A stretch of 64,000 nt of DNA from Lysobacter sp. cf310 (lineage in GTDB: Bacteria; Pseudomonadota; Gammaproteobacteria; Xanthomonadales; Xanthomonadaceae). Position 1 is the first letter of the stretch, and every line of letters starts with the position of its first letter. The notes under the pieces are model-generated. The model ran no database searches. It had not been told where the DNA came from and saw only the letters and a program-made list of their open reading frames with translations. The DNA is taken from the NCBI RefSeq assembly GCF_900114355.1, contig NZ_FOSS01000005.1:186001-250000 (forward strand). The letters run 5' to 3'. The position numbers and the translations under genes are program-made. This document shows positions 8,121 through 19,008 of this stretch, piece after piece.

Positions 8121-8540
8121 TCAACGTCCCTTCCCGACCGCCGGGCAATCCGACGCCAATAGCGTCAAAGATTTGTTCTTCGCCGCAGCCAGCTCGACGC
8201 GGAGCTCGAACCCCGACCAGGTGCCGTCGAATTGCTGGAGCTTGGCCAGGCGGTCCCCAAGCCCACTGAATTCTGCGCCGATTTTGCCAGCGGACTCAGC
8301 GCATGCGCCTCCTTGGAGTTGCTCGTAAACCCGCGCGCTGTCCTGCTCGATTACGGCGATCTGCCGCTCGTAGCAGGCACCCAGGATGTTCCCGCAGCCG
8401 CCGAAGGAGCACGCTTTACGGGCCTGTTCGGATTCTTTGAGGCAGGCCTGATACTCGGCCGTCGCAACGGCTCTTGGATCTTGAGCTTGGGCGACGCTCG
8501 CGTGTGCCACGAACGCCATGAGCAGAACAATTTTCTTCAT
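8121..8540 (-). CDS. Secreted cysteine-rich protein, LprI/DUF1311-like
   Basis: The 139-residue protein starts MKKIVLLMAFVAHASVAQAQD, a clear signal peptide. The mature part is helical with several cysteines (CLKESEQARKACSFGGCGNILGACYERQ) and a later pair (GGAC and SDC) that are probably disulfide-bonded in the periplasm. The ACYERQIAVIEQDSARVYEQL block resembles the LprI/DUF1311 family, some members of which inhibit lysozyme. I selected ATG 8540 because AAGGG lies just upstream; an in-frame TTG at 8555 is less likely. The family link is suggestive rather than certain. Confidence 0.6.
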   Translation of the reverse strand: MKKIVLLMAFVAHASVAQAQDPRAVATAEYQACLKESEQARKACSFGGCGNILGACYERQIAVIEQDSARVYEQLQGGACAESAGKIGAEFSGLGDRLAKLQQFDGTWSGFELRVELAAAKNKSLTLLASDCPAVGKGR

Positions 8541-8644
8541 AACCCTTAACCCCAAAAATCATACAAGGCATCGATCCCGCTCCGATGAAGGCCGCAAGGC
8601 GGCACCGCCCACTCTCCTGGTTGGGCTCCATCATGGCGGTCGAT

Positions 8645-8950
8645 TCATGGCTCGATTCGTGTGCACACGCCGTAGATCGCGTTGGGTCCGATCCAGCCAT
8701 TGATGAAACCGCGGTTGTTGCCGATCTGGAACCGCTGGCCCTGGATGGCTTTGACGAGATGGAGGTACTCGTTCCCGCCTACTTTGCAGAGCACGATGTC
8801 TCCCGCCTTCAAGCTCGACAGATCCGCGATCGGCTCGACGGTGCACAGCTGGCCCGATTCGATCTTTCCCGTCATCGAGCCTCCGCGCGGGCGAAAGCTG
8901 ACCGGCTCGCCGCTCTTGAGCTTAGCGATATGTCCCGTGGCCCACCCCAT
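8645..8950 (-). CDS. Stand-alone S24/LexA-like peptidase-fold protein
   Basis: The 101-residue protein resembles the C-terminal domain of LexA, phage repressors and signal peptidases. It has RPRGGSMTGKIESGQL, where GGSM fits the SM motif of the serine nucleophile; AGDIVLCKVGGNEYLHLVKAI, where the lysine of LVKA is a candidate for the general base; and IGNNRGFINGWI. It has no helix-turn-helix domain. A longer open frame upstream of 8950 is GC-driven and lacks matching content, so I start at MGWATGHIA. Its role is unknown. It could be a single-domain protease-like regulator. Confidence 0.65.
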   Translation of the reverse strand: MGWATGHIAKLKSGEPVSFRPRGGSMTGKIESGQLCTVEPIADLSSLKAGDIVLCKVGGNEYLHLVKAIQGQRFQIGNNRGFINGWIGPNAIYGVCTRIEP

Positions 8951-9008
8951 ACCTGCTTTCCCAAGCCCTGTCGTCTTCGATGAATGGCCAACCCCGAACG
9001 AATAGTAC

Positions 9009-9422
9009 TCAGTCGTCCGTCGGCGAATAGATGTCCAGGTCGAGCTCGATGCCCCGCGCACCCAGTGCCAGAAGGGTCCTAGGTGCGATCGAGACGCCAT
9101 CGTTGCCGTTGGCCATGAACCAGCCACAGAACAAGTCGACGCTGTAACGCTCGGAGAGTTCGCGCCAGACGGCGAGGTCGGGCGTCAGCTGCGCCAGCAG
9201 TTCATCGACTTGGGCGTTCAGATCTTCGGGCTCGGCAACCTTGGCGGACAGGTTCCATATCCCGAACTTGAATATCCGCTCGCGGCCCGATGCGAAAACA
9301 CGCCGGTCGCCCTTGGTGTGCGAATAGGTGGGCGACGCGCCCAACAAGGCCGTGATCTCCTCCGGCCGTAAGTCGTCGCCGGATACGCGCAGGGTCGCCA
9401 CCGACCGTTCGAGTACTCCCAT
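9009..9422 (-). CDS. DUF4279-like protein
   Basis: The 137-residue cytoplasmic protein has the layout of DUF4279 family members: an opening strand (ATLRVSGDDLRPEEITALLGASPT), then HTKGDRRVFASGRERIFKFGIWNLSAKV, a helical block (LNAQVDELLAQLTPDLAVWRELSE), and a closing strand pair (VDLFCGWFMANGNDGVSI and GIELDLDIY). The function of this family is not established; some members occur near toxin-immunity genes. The ATG at 9420-9422 starts immediately before the membrane protein's stop, so it is co-directional and tightly packed with 9425-9799. Confidence 0.7.
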   Translation of the reverse strand: MGVLERSVATLRVSGDDLRPEEITALLGASPTYSHTKGDRRVFASGRERIFKFGIWNLSAKVAEPEDLNAQVDELLAQLTPDLAVWRELSERYSVDLFCGWFMANGNDGVSIAPRTLLALGARGIELDLDIYSPTDD

Positions 9423-9424
9423 CC

Positions 9425-9799
9425 TCAGCCGGCTCCGCCATCGGCCGACGGGAGCGGCACATAGGTCGCCTGCCGGCGGTGGTAGCCCCAGAACACGGCG
9501 GCCAGGTAGACGAAGACCTGTAGCGCGGGTGTCGCCCACAACGGCGGCAGCGCGTAAGCGTCGGCGCCGATGAAGGTCCAGATCAGCACGGCGGGCAGCA
9601 CCAAGCCCCAAGCCGCGTCGTGGGACAGGCCGCCGGTCAGCGACCAGCTCAACGCGGCGCAGTACAGCAGCGTGCGCCAGAGCAGGCCGATGGCGGTCAC
9701 GCGCTGAGCGTAGCCGTAGCGGTAGCCGAGCCAGGCGAGCAAGACCGCCGGCAAGACCAGCAGCGCGAACACTAAGTAGAGCGTGGAGGATTCGGGCAT
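9425..9799 (-). CDS. Small integral membrane protein
   Basis: The 124-residue protein has four hydrophobic segments (about residues 6-26, 36-56, 63-80 and 88-106) and a short polar C-terminus. No family was recognised. It lies between the diguanylate cyclase (9 bp away) and the DUF4279 gene, all on the minus strand, so the three probably form one transcript. Confidence 0.6.
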   Translation of the reverse strand: MPESSTLYLVFALLVLPAVLLAWLGYRYGYAQRVTAIGLLWRTLLYCAALSWSLTGGLSHDAAWGLVLPAVLIWTFIGADAYALPPLWATPALQVFVYLAAVFWGYHRRQATYVPLPSADGGAG

Positions 9800-9808
9800 C
9801 GCAGCACC

Positions 9809-11458
9809 CTACACCGCGTTGGTCTGCGCATCCAACAACACCACCCGGTTGCGCCCCTCGTGCTTGGCCCGGTACATCGCCGCGTCGGCGCGCTGGATCA
9901 GGGTGGCGGCGCTGTCTTCGGGGCCGCACTCGACCACGCCGATGCTGAGGGTGAGCGCGACCGGTACGCCCTTGACCTCGCGGCAGCGGCGTTCGACCTT
10001 GCGCCGGATTTGTTCGGCGGTGTCGCGCGCGACCGCGTCGCCGACGCCGGGCAGCAGCAGCAGGAACTCTTCGCCGCCGATGCGGCCGAGTTGGTAGACC
10101 GGCATGGTTTCGGAGTGGATGCTCTCGGTGACCGCGCACAGGCAGGCGTCGCCGACCGGGTGGCCGTAGGTGTCGTTGATCGCCTTGAAGTGGTCCAGGT
10201 CCAGGAACAGCACCGACAGTGCCTGGCGTTTACGACGCGCATCGGCGACGGCGCGGTTGAGGCGGGTGATGATGCCGGCGCGGTTGAGCACGCCGGTCAG
10301 GGCGTCGTGCTCGGCGTGCAGTTGGGCGACGTCGCGCTCGCGGCGGAAGGTCAGCATGCGGTCGGCCAGGCCCAGCACGAGCACCACGGCGGCGAAGGCC
10401 TGCATCACCGGCAGGCCGTATTCCAGCATCGGGGTCAGCGGCACGCCGGCGCTGAGCTGCATGGCGCGCGCGGTCGACACGGTGACCAGCGGCACCCAGG
10501 CGATCAGCACGAAGCCGGCATGGCGGCCGCCGCGCAGCCAGACCGTGGCCAGGGTGACCACCGCCAGCACGTTGGCCAGCATCAGCAGGCCGTTGCCCAG
10601 CGGCGGGAACCAGGCCTTGCTGACCGGCCAGGGCGAGACCAGGCCGACCAACAGGATCAGCGGCAGCCACGCGCCCACGACCAGCAGCGCGCGCGTGAGC
10701 CAGGGCGCGCGCGGGCGCAGGTCGGCGAACTCGATCAGGAACAGCACGGTGACGATGGTGGAAGAGGTGGCGACGAACCAGATGCCGGCCACGCCGAAGC
10801 GGCCCAGCCAGGCCAGCACCGGCAGCGTGTAGGCGTCGCCGTACGCGCACAGCACGTACAGCAGCTGCAGCATCATGCTGGCCGAGAACAGCAGGTAGAC
10901 GCGCTCGCGCAGTTGGGTCCAGAACAGCAGCACCACCAGCGACACGCCGACCAGGATGCCCATGCTGAGCCAGAGCACGCGCACGTGGCGGTGGTCCTCG
11001 ACCGCGTAATCGGCGCTGGAGCGCACCGCGATCTGCAAGGGGTAACGCGCACCTTCGACGCCGATGTAGACCGGCCCGGCCGCACTCAGCGGAAATGCCA
11101 GCGCGCGCCGCGAATGGCTGGCCCGGGGGTCGGGGTCGAAGATGGTGGCGCTGCGGGCGCGATAGTCGGGCGGGGCCAGCACGGTGATGCGGGCGCTGAA
11201 GGGGTGGTAGACCAGCAGCACGCGCGGCTCTTCCGAGGACTCCGGGCGCAGCCGCCACCAGCCGCGACCGCCCTGGGCGCCGGCCAGCTGGGGCGGGCCG
11301 GACTGCGCGGCATAGGCCGTATCGGGCAGCGCGCGCAGGGCCTGGAGCGAGGCCGGCGGGGCTTGGGTCAGGCGTTCGACGCGCACGATGCCGGTAGCCC
11401 ACGCCTGCACGCAGACACCGCAAAGCACCAGCCACGCCGCGATCCAGACTCGTTTCAT
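9809..11458 (-). CDS. Diguanylate cyclase with 7TMR-DISM-type membrane module
   Basis: The 549-residue protein has, in order, a signal peptide (MKRVWIAAWLVLCGVCVQAWA), a periplasmic 7TMR-DISM extracellular domain (about 22-180), seven hydrophobic helices (about 185-375) and a cytoplasmic GGDEF domain (about 385-545). The active-site motif is GGEEF within LGRIGGEEFLLLLP, and DHFKAINDTYGHPVGD holds the metal and substrate residues. It should make cyclic di-GMP from two GTP in response to an external signal. The RxxD product-inhibition site expected nine residues before GGEEF reads MPVY, so feedback inhibition is probably absent. ATG 11458 places the signal peptide correctly; the longer open frame upstream is noise. 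Confidence 0.92.
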   Translation of the reverse strand: MKRVWIAAWLVLCGVCVQAWATGIVRVERLTQAPPASLQALRALPDTAYAAQSGPPQLAGAQGGRGWWRLRPESSEEPRVLLVYHPFSARITVLAPPDYRARSATIFDPDPRASHSRRALAFPLSAAGPVYIGVEGARYPLQIAVRSSADYAVEDHRHVRVLWLSMGILVGVSLVVLLFWTQLRERVYLLFSASMMLQLLYVLCAYGDAYTLPVLAWLGRFGVAGIWFVATSSTIVTVLFLIEFADLRPRAPWLTRALLVVGAWLPLILLVGLVSPWPVSKAWFPPLGNGLLMLANVLAVVTLATVWLRGGRHAGFVLIAWVPLVTVSTARAMQLSAGVPLTPMLEYGLPVMQAFAAVVLVLGLADRMLTFRRERDVAQLHAEHDALTGVLNRAGIITRLNRAVADARRKRQALSVLFLDLDHFKAINDTYGHPVGDACLCAVTESIHSETMPVYQLGRIGGEEFLLLLPGVGDAVARDTAEQIRRKVERRCREVKGVPVALTLSIGVVECGPEDSAATLIQRADAAMYRAKHEGRNRVVLLDAQTNAV

Positions 11459-11562
11459 CGGTTCCCCGCGTCGGCCCCAGTGTCGGCCCCGGCGGTGCGC
11501 GCCACAAGCCCCCGCGCGACGTATGCTGGCGGCGTTTCGGCCCCGACCGCAGGACGCCCCAG

Positions 11563-12270
11563 ATGCCATCGTTGTCATTGCCGCCGCTGTTGCTGGCCGC
11601 CGCGATCGCGCTGCAACCGCCCGGGCAGTTCCATGGCGACGAACCGGTCGCGCGCGACGGCGAAACCTGGCTGGCCCTGCGCGCCTCCGGGGACGCGGCC
11701 TCGCTGAGTTCGACCCGGCTGCGGGTGCAGGCGGTCGAGGACCCGCTGCTGGACGAGGCCGGCCAGACCAGCGGCCGACGCGTGTCTTCGGCGCTGGAAC
11801 CGGACCCCGACGCCGAGGGCGCCCAGGTCGTGGCCTACCTGCGCGGCAGCGGCCTGGCCGCGGGCCAGGTGATTGCGGCGCGTGTCCCGGAACGCAGCGA
11901 GGGCGGCGCGCTGCCGAGCTACCGGATCGAGTTCGCCGGCCGCGACTACCGCATCCGCACCCAATGCCCGCCCATGCGCGGCGATCCGCCCGTGGCGCGC
12001 TGCGCGGTGGTGCTGGCCGGGGCCGGCGGCGTCGAACAGGCGCTGATGCGCGCCGATGCCCGGCGCGAGAGCGACATCGTGCTGCTCGGCGACGACGCCA
12101 CGCCCAAGCTGTTGTTCGCCGGCGACCTCGACCGCGACGGCAAGCTCGACCTGATCTTCGATATCACCGACCACTACAACGTATCGCGGCCGACGCTGTT
12201 CCTGTCGTCGCGCGCCAGGGACGGCGAACTGCTGCACGCGGTATCCACTTACGAATCCGTCGGCTGCTGA
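11563..12270 (+). CDS. Secreted protein of unknown function with a calcium-loop-like motif
   Basis: The 235-residue protein begins with a short hydrophobic region (LSLPPLLLAAAIALQPPGQ) consistent with a signal peptide. The rest is beta-rich. Near the C-terminus FAGDLDRDGKLDLIFDITD matches the Asp-rich loop seen in VCBS/FG-GAP and dockerin-like calcium sites. Two cysteines (in RTQCPP and RCAVV) could pair. No enzymatic motif was seen. It is transcribed divergently from the diguanylate cyclase with a 104-bp gap and lies 33 bp before the next gene. Confidence 0.6.
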   Translation: MPSLSLPPLLLAAAIALQPPGQFHGDEPVARDGETWLALRASGDAASLSSTRLRVQAVEDPLLDEAGQTSGRRVSSALEPDPDAEGAQVVAYLRGSGLAAGQVIAARVPERSEGGALPSYRIEFAGRDYRIRTQCPPMRGDPPVARCAVVLAGAGGVEQALMRADARRESDIVLLGDDATPKLLFAGDLDRDGKLDLIFDITDHYNVSRPTLFLSSRARDGELLHAVSTYESVGC

Positions 12271-12303
12271 AGCCGTACCGTCCCTGCTCCGGAGTACCCA
12301 GGC

Positions 12304-12708
12304 ATGACCCTACCGAACATCGATTTCAACTGGCTGGCGGTGCTGGCCGCCGCCGCGTCCGCGTTCCTGCTCGGCGGGATCTGGTACGGGCCCTTGTTCA
12401 AGAAGGCCTGGTGCCGCGAGGCCGGGGTGGATCCGGATTCGGCGCCGCGGCATCCGGCGCGGATCTTCGCGATCGCCTTCGTGTGCAGCCTGCTGTCGGC
12501 GCTGATCTTCACCGTGCTGCTGCCCGCCGGCGCCGGCGCGGCGGACGGCTTCGGGGTCGGTTTCGTGGTCGGCCTGTTCTTCGTGGCGATGAGCTTCGGC
12601 ATCAACTACGCCTTCGCCCAGCGCAGCCTCAAGCTGTGGATGATCGACAGCGGTTACCACATCCTCCAGTTCATCCTGTACGGGGTGATCCTGGGCGCCT
12701 GGCGCTGA
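12304..12708 (+). CDS. DUF1761-family membrane protein
   Basis: The 134-residue protein has four transmembrane segments (about 9-28, 55-77, 82-102 and 112-130). The family's characteristic opening WLAVLAAAASAFLLGGIWYGPLFKKAW and the closing block KLWMIDSGYHILQFILYGVILGAW fit DUF1761. The function of this family is not known. It begins 33 bp after the preceding gene, and the isomerase-like gene starts 11 bp after its stop, so the three are likely co-transcribed. Confidence 0.8.
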   Translation: MTLPNIDFNWLAVLAAAASAFLLGGIWYGPLFKKAWCREAGVDPDSAPRHPARIFAIAFVCSLLSALIFTVLLPAGAGAADGFGVGFVVGLFFVAMSFGINYAFAQRSLKLWMIDSGYHILQFILYGVILGAWR

Positions 12709-12719
12709 GGAGCACGCAC

Positions 12720-13349
12720 ATGGCCACCATCGACTGGTACTTCGACTTCATTTCGCCGTTCTCCTACCTGGCCTGGCAGAAGGTGAAAGCGCTGCCGCCG
12801 GCCACCGCCACGCTGCGGCCGGTGCCGGTGGTGTTCGGCGCGGTGCTGGCCGCGTGCGGGCAGAAGGGCCCGGCCGAGATCCCGGGCAAACGCGAATTCA
12901 CTTACCGCCACGTGCTGTGGCAGTCGCGCCAGGAAGGGGTGCCGCTGCGCTTTCCGCCCGCGCATCCGTTCAATCCGCTGCCCGCGCTACGCCTGTGCGT
13001 GGCCGCCGGCAGCACGCCCGAGGCGGTGGACGCGGTGTTCGACTGGGTCTGGGGCCAGGGCCGCGCCGGCGACAGCGTCGAGGCGCTGGCGCCGCTGGCG
13101 GCCGCGCTGGGCGTGGCGCCGGCCGATATCGGCAGCGACGCCACCAAGGCCGCGCTGCGCGCCAACACCGAGGCGGCGATCGCGGCCGGCGTGTACGGCG
13201 TCCCCACCCTGGCGTTCGAAGGCGGCATGTTCTGGGGCAACGACGCCCACGACTTCGCCCTGGCCGCCCTGCGCGACCCGGCGGTGCTCGCCGACCCCGA
13301 AATGCAGCGGGTGGGCACATTGCCCGTGGCGGTGCAGCGCCAAGCCTGA
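12720..13349 (+). CDS. 2-hydroxychromene-2-carboxylate isomerase / DsbA-fold kappa-GST-like protein
   Basis: The 209-residue thioredoxin-fold protein with a DsbA-type helical insert opens IDWYFDFISPFSYLAW, where SPFSYL holds the serine that contacts glutathione in kappa-class enzymes. The block AGVYGVPTLAFEGGMFWGNDA contains the cis-proline loop. The HCCA isomerase uses glutathione to isomerise 2-hydroxychromene-2-carboxylate in naphthalene breakdown, but most homologues outside such pathways have unknown substrates. No aromatic-degradation genes are nearby, so a general glutathione-dependent role is more likely. Confidence 0.82.
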   Translation: MATIDWYFDFISPFSYLAWQKVKALPPATATLRPVPVVFGAVLAACGQKGPAEIPGKREFTYRHVLWQSRQEGVPLRFPPAHPFNPLPALRLCVAAGSTPEAVDAVFDWVWGQGRAGDSVEALAPLAAALGVAPADIGSDATKAALRANTEAAIAAGVYGVPTLAFEGGMFWGNDAHDFALAALRDPAVLADPEMQRVGTLPVAVQRQA

Positions 13350-13458
13350 ACGACCCCGGTCGCGTCGTTCAGGGCCGTAGACACGCCCTTGTCGCATGCC
13401 GGGTATGCTGCCGGTCACAATTCGAAATGTCTTGGCGCCCAACACCCGGGGGGGGACT

Positions 13459-14406
13459 ATGCGCATCGGACTCGTCGTCGACTCGGCTTGCGATCTGCCG
13501 TTGGAGTACCTGCAGCAGCACGATATCCATCTGCTGCCGGTCACCGTGCGGATCGGCGAGGCGGTACTGACCGACCACCGCAACCCCGAAGCCACCCTGC
13601 ACTTCCTGCAGACCCACCTGGCCGAACGCGGGTTCGAGGCCGAGACCACGCCCTTCACGGTGCAGCAGGTGCGCGACCTGTTCGTGAGCCAGTTGGCGAT
13701 CGACTACGACTACGTGTTCTGCATGACGATCACGAAGACGCGCAGCCCGATCTACGACAACGCCAACCAGGCCAGCTTCGCCATCCTCAACGACTACAAG
13801 CCGGTGCGCATGGCGGCGGGCAACAACACGCCGTTCGCGCTGCGGGTGATCGATTCGCAGAACCTGTTCGCCGCGCAGGGCATCCTGCCGGTCGAGGCGG
13901 TGCGCCTGCGCGACGCCGGCGAGGGCGCGCCCAAGATCCGCGCACGCCTGGAGAACCTGGCCCTGCACACCCAGGGTTATCTGATTCCGCGCGATTTGAA
14001 CTACATCCGCGCGCGCACCCGCGTGCGTGGCGACCGCAGCGTAAGCCTGCTCAGCGCCACGCTGGGCACCATGCTGGACATCAAGCCGGTGCTGCACTGC
14101 AACCGCGGCGAGACCGGGCCGGTGGCCAAGATCAAGGGCTTCGAAGCCGCGACGCAGAAGCTGTTCGACTACTGCGGCAAGCGCGTGCGCGACGGGCTGA
14201 TGACGCCGACGATGTGCTTGAGCTACGGCGGCGAACTCGAGGAGATGCGCGCCCTGCCCGGCTACGAACGCCTGCGCGACACCTGCCGCGATCACAACGT
14301 CGAGCTGTTCGAGGCGGTGATGAGCCTGACCAGCATGGTCAACATCGGCAAGGGCGGTGTGGCGGCGGGCTTCGCGGCCGAGGGCGGGAGCAAGTTCGAG
14401 GATTGA
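13459..14406 (+). CDS. DegV-family fatty-acid-binding protein
   Basis: The 315-residue protein opens MRIGLVVDSACDLPLEYL, the family's first strand and DSACD motif, followed by ITKTRSPIYDNAN where DegV proteins carry the Thr/Ser residues holding the carboxyl group of a fatty acid. RSVSLLSATLGTMLDIKPVL is the conserved second-domain entry. In Gram-positives such proteins present fatty acids to a fatty-acid kinase; in xanthomonads the partner is uncertain. The ATG at 13459 is preceded by GGGGGG, a strong ribosome-binding site; the in-frame ATG at 13396 is less likely. Confidence 0.85.
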   Translation: MRIGLVVDSACDLPLEYLQQHDIHLLPVTVRIGEAVLTDHRNPEATLHFLQTHLAERGFEAETTPFTVQQVRDLFVSQLAIDYDYVFCMTITKTRSPIYDNANQASFAILNDYKPVRMAAGNNTPFALRVIDSQNLFAAQGILPVEAVRLRDAGEGAPKIRARLENLALHTQGYLIPRDLNYIRARTRVRGDRSVSLLSATLGTMLDIKPVLHCNRGETGPVAKIKGFEAATQKLFDYCGKRVRDGLMTPTMCLSYGGELEEMRALPGYERLRDTCRDHNVELFEAVMSLTSMVNIGKGGVAAGFAAEGGSKFED

Positions 14407-14444
14407 GGCGCGACGCGTTCGAAGCTGCTGCGCCCGCTTGCGCG

Positions 14445-14577
14445 AAAAGCAAATCCCCCTCAATCCCCCTTTTCCAAAGGGGGAGGCACAAAGCAAAGGT
14501 TTGAAGGCTGCGTCGTTACGAATCGGACGGCGTACCGTTCCCCCTTTGTAAAAGGGGGCTGGGGGGGATTTGCTTTT
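14445..14577. repeat. Inverted-repeat element (MITE/REP-like), copy 1
   Basis: Two copies of a roughly 40-bp unit lie head to head. Each starts AAAGCAAATCCCCC and contains a hairpin of CCCCCTTTT and AAAGGGGG. The left unit is 14445-14486 and the right unit, inverted, is 14537-14577. They enclose about 50 bp of unrelated sequence. It sits between the degV stop and the amidohydrolase start and may serve as a terminator. The same element recurs at 21855-22071. Confidence 0.85.
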
Positions 14578-14669
14578 GCGGCCCGCAACGCCCCGCACAC
14601 GACTTTCGACCCAGGGCCGACGGCGCCGCGCGGGTTAGGCTCGGACCTCGTCCACCCGAACCCGACCCG

Positions 14670-18128
<3,459 letters not shown>

Positions 18129-18156
18129 GGCAGGACCCGTGCGGCGGCGCGATGCC

Positions 18157-19008
18157 TCAGGCGTCGGGCCGCCGCGCCAGGAACAGCCATTCGCCGGGGC
18201 TCGGGTCGGGATCGACCGGGTCCGCCGGATCGGCGAGCGCTTGCAGCTGCAGGCCGCAAGCGCTCAGTGCGGCGGTGAGTTCGGGACGGCCGCAGCCCCA
18301 CAGGAAGGGTTCGCCGCGTCGCGCCAACCAGCGACGCACCCAGGCGTGCTCGCGATGAAAACCCGGCCGGCCGGCGCGCAGGTCCATCGCGGTGGCCACG
18401 ACCGTGGGCCGGGCCAAGTCGCGCGCCAGGGCGCTCAGCAGCGCGCTGGCCTGCGCTTGCGACAGATACATCAACACGCCCTCGGCGATGCACAGGGTCG
18501 GCAGCTTGGGATCGAAGTCGCCGCCGCTACGTAGCGCGGCGAGCGGATCGGCGCGGGCGAGGTCGGTCGCGCGCAAGTACAGGCCTGTCGGGTGCAGGCA
18601 CAGCGCCTGCAGCGCGCGGCGCTTGATCGCGATGCTGGCTTCGCGGTCCAGCTCGAACACGCGCAAACCCGGATGCCGGCGCGCGAGCATGCAGCCCAGG
18701 CCGTCGTAGCCGGCGCCTAGCAGCACTACCTGTGCGGCACCGTCGGCGCAGGCCTGGCGCGCCCATTGCGCGATACGACGCTTGCGCCAGGCGTAGTGCG
18801 CGCGCAGGCCGGGCAACAGCACGCGCTCGAGCCAGGCCAGAACCAGGCGCCCGAACGCGTGATCGACCAGCCACAGCAGCGCGGATCCGGCACCGCCGCA
18901 CTGCGCCAGGCAAGCGCGCGCGATCGCCGCGTCCTCGGCTTCGACGTGCGCGCGTGTCCGCTGCACCGTCGCGGCGGCCACCAGCATGGACGTGGAGACA
19001 GAACTCAT
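18157..19008 (-). CDS. SAM-dependent methyltransferase of the leucine-carboxyl-methyltransferase (PPM) family
   Basis: The 283-residue protein has the class I methyltransferase motif VVLLGAGYDGLGCML and the following acidic VFELDRE, which are typical of the PPM/LCMT group (usually GAGFDTRA, then FELD). The block PTLCIAEGVLMYLSQAQASALLSAL matches the family's EGVLMYL signature. The natural substrates of bacterial members are small carboxylates or polyketide intermediates. Its ATG overlaps the stop of the upstream FAD oxidase (ATGA at 19005-19008), so the two are translationally coupled and probably act on the same molecule. Confidence 0.85.
   Translation of the reverse strand: MSSVSTSMLVAAATVQRTRAHVEAEDAAIARACLAQCGGAGSALLWLVDHAFGRLVLAWLERVLLPGLRAHYAWRKRRIAQWARQACADGAAQVVLLGAGYDGLGCMLARRHPGLRVFELDREASIAIKRRALQALCLHPTGLYLRATDLARADPLAALRSGGDFDPKLPTLCIAEGVLMYLSQAQASALLSALARDLARPTVVATAMDLRAGRPGFHREHAWVRRWLARRGEPFLWGCGRPELTAALSACGLQLQALADPADPVDPDPSPGEWLFLARRPDA

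Noticed and set aside
9423-10139. Long 5' extension of the DUF4279 frame
   Set aside because: The extension overlaps two other genes and has arginine-rich nonsense composition.
12902-13384. Minus-strand frame opposite the isomerase-like gene
   Set aside because: It is a shadow of the plus-strand gene, with no signal or domain.
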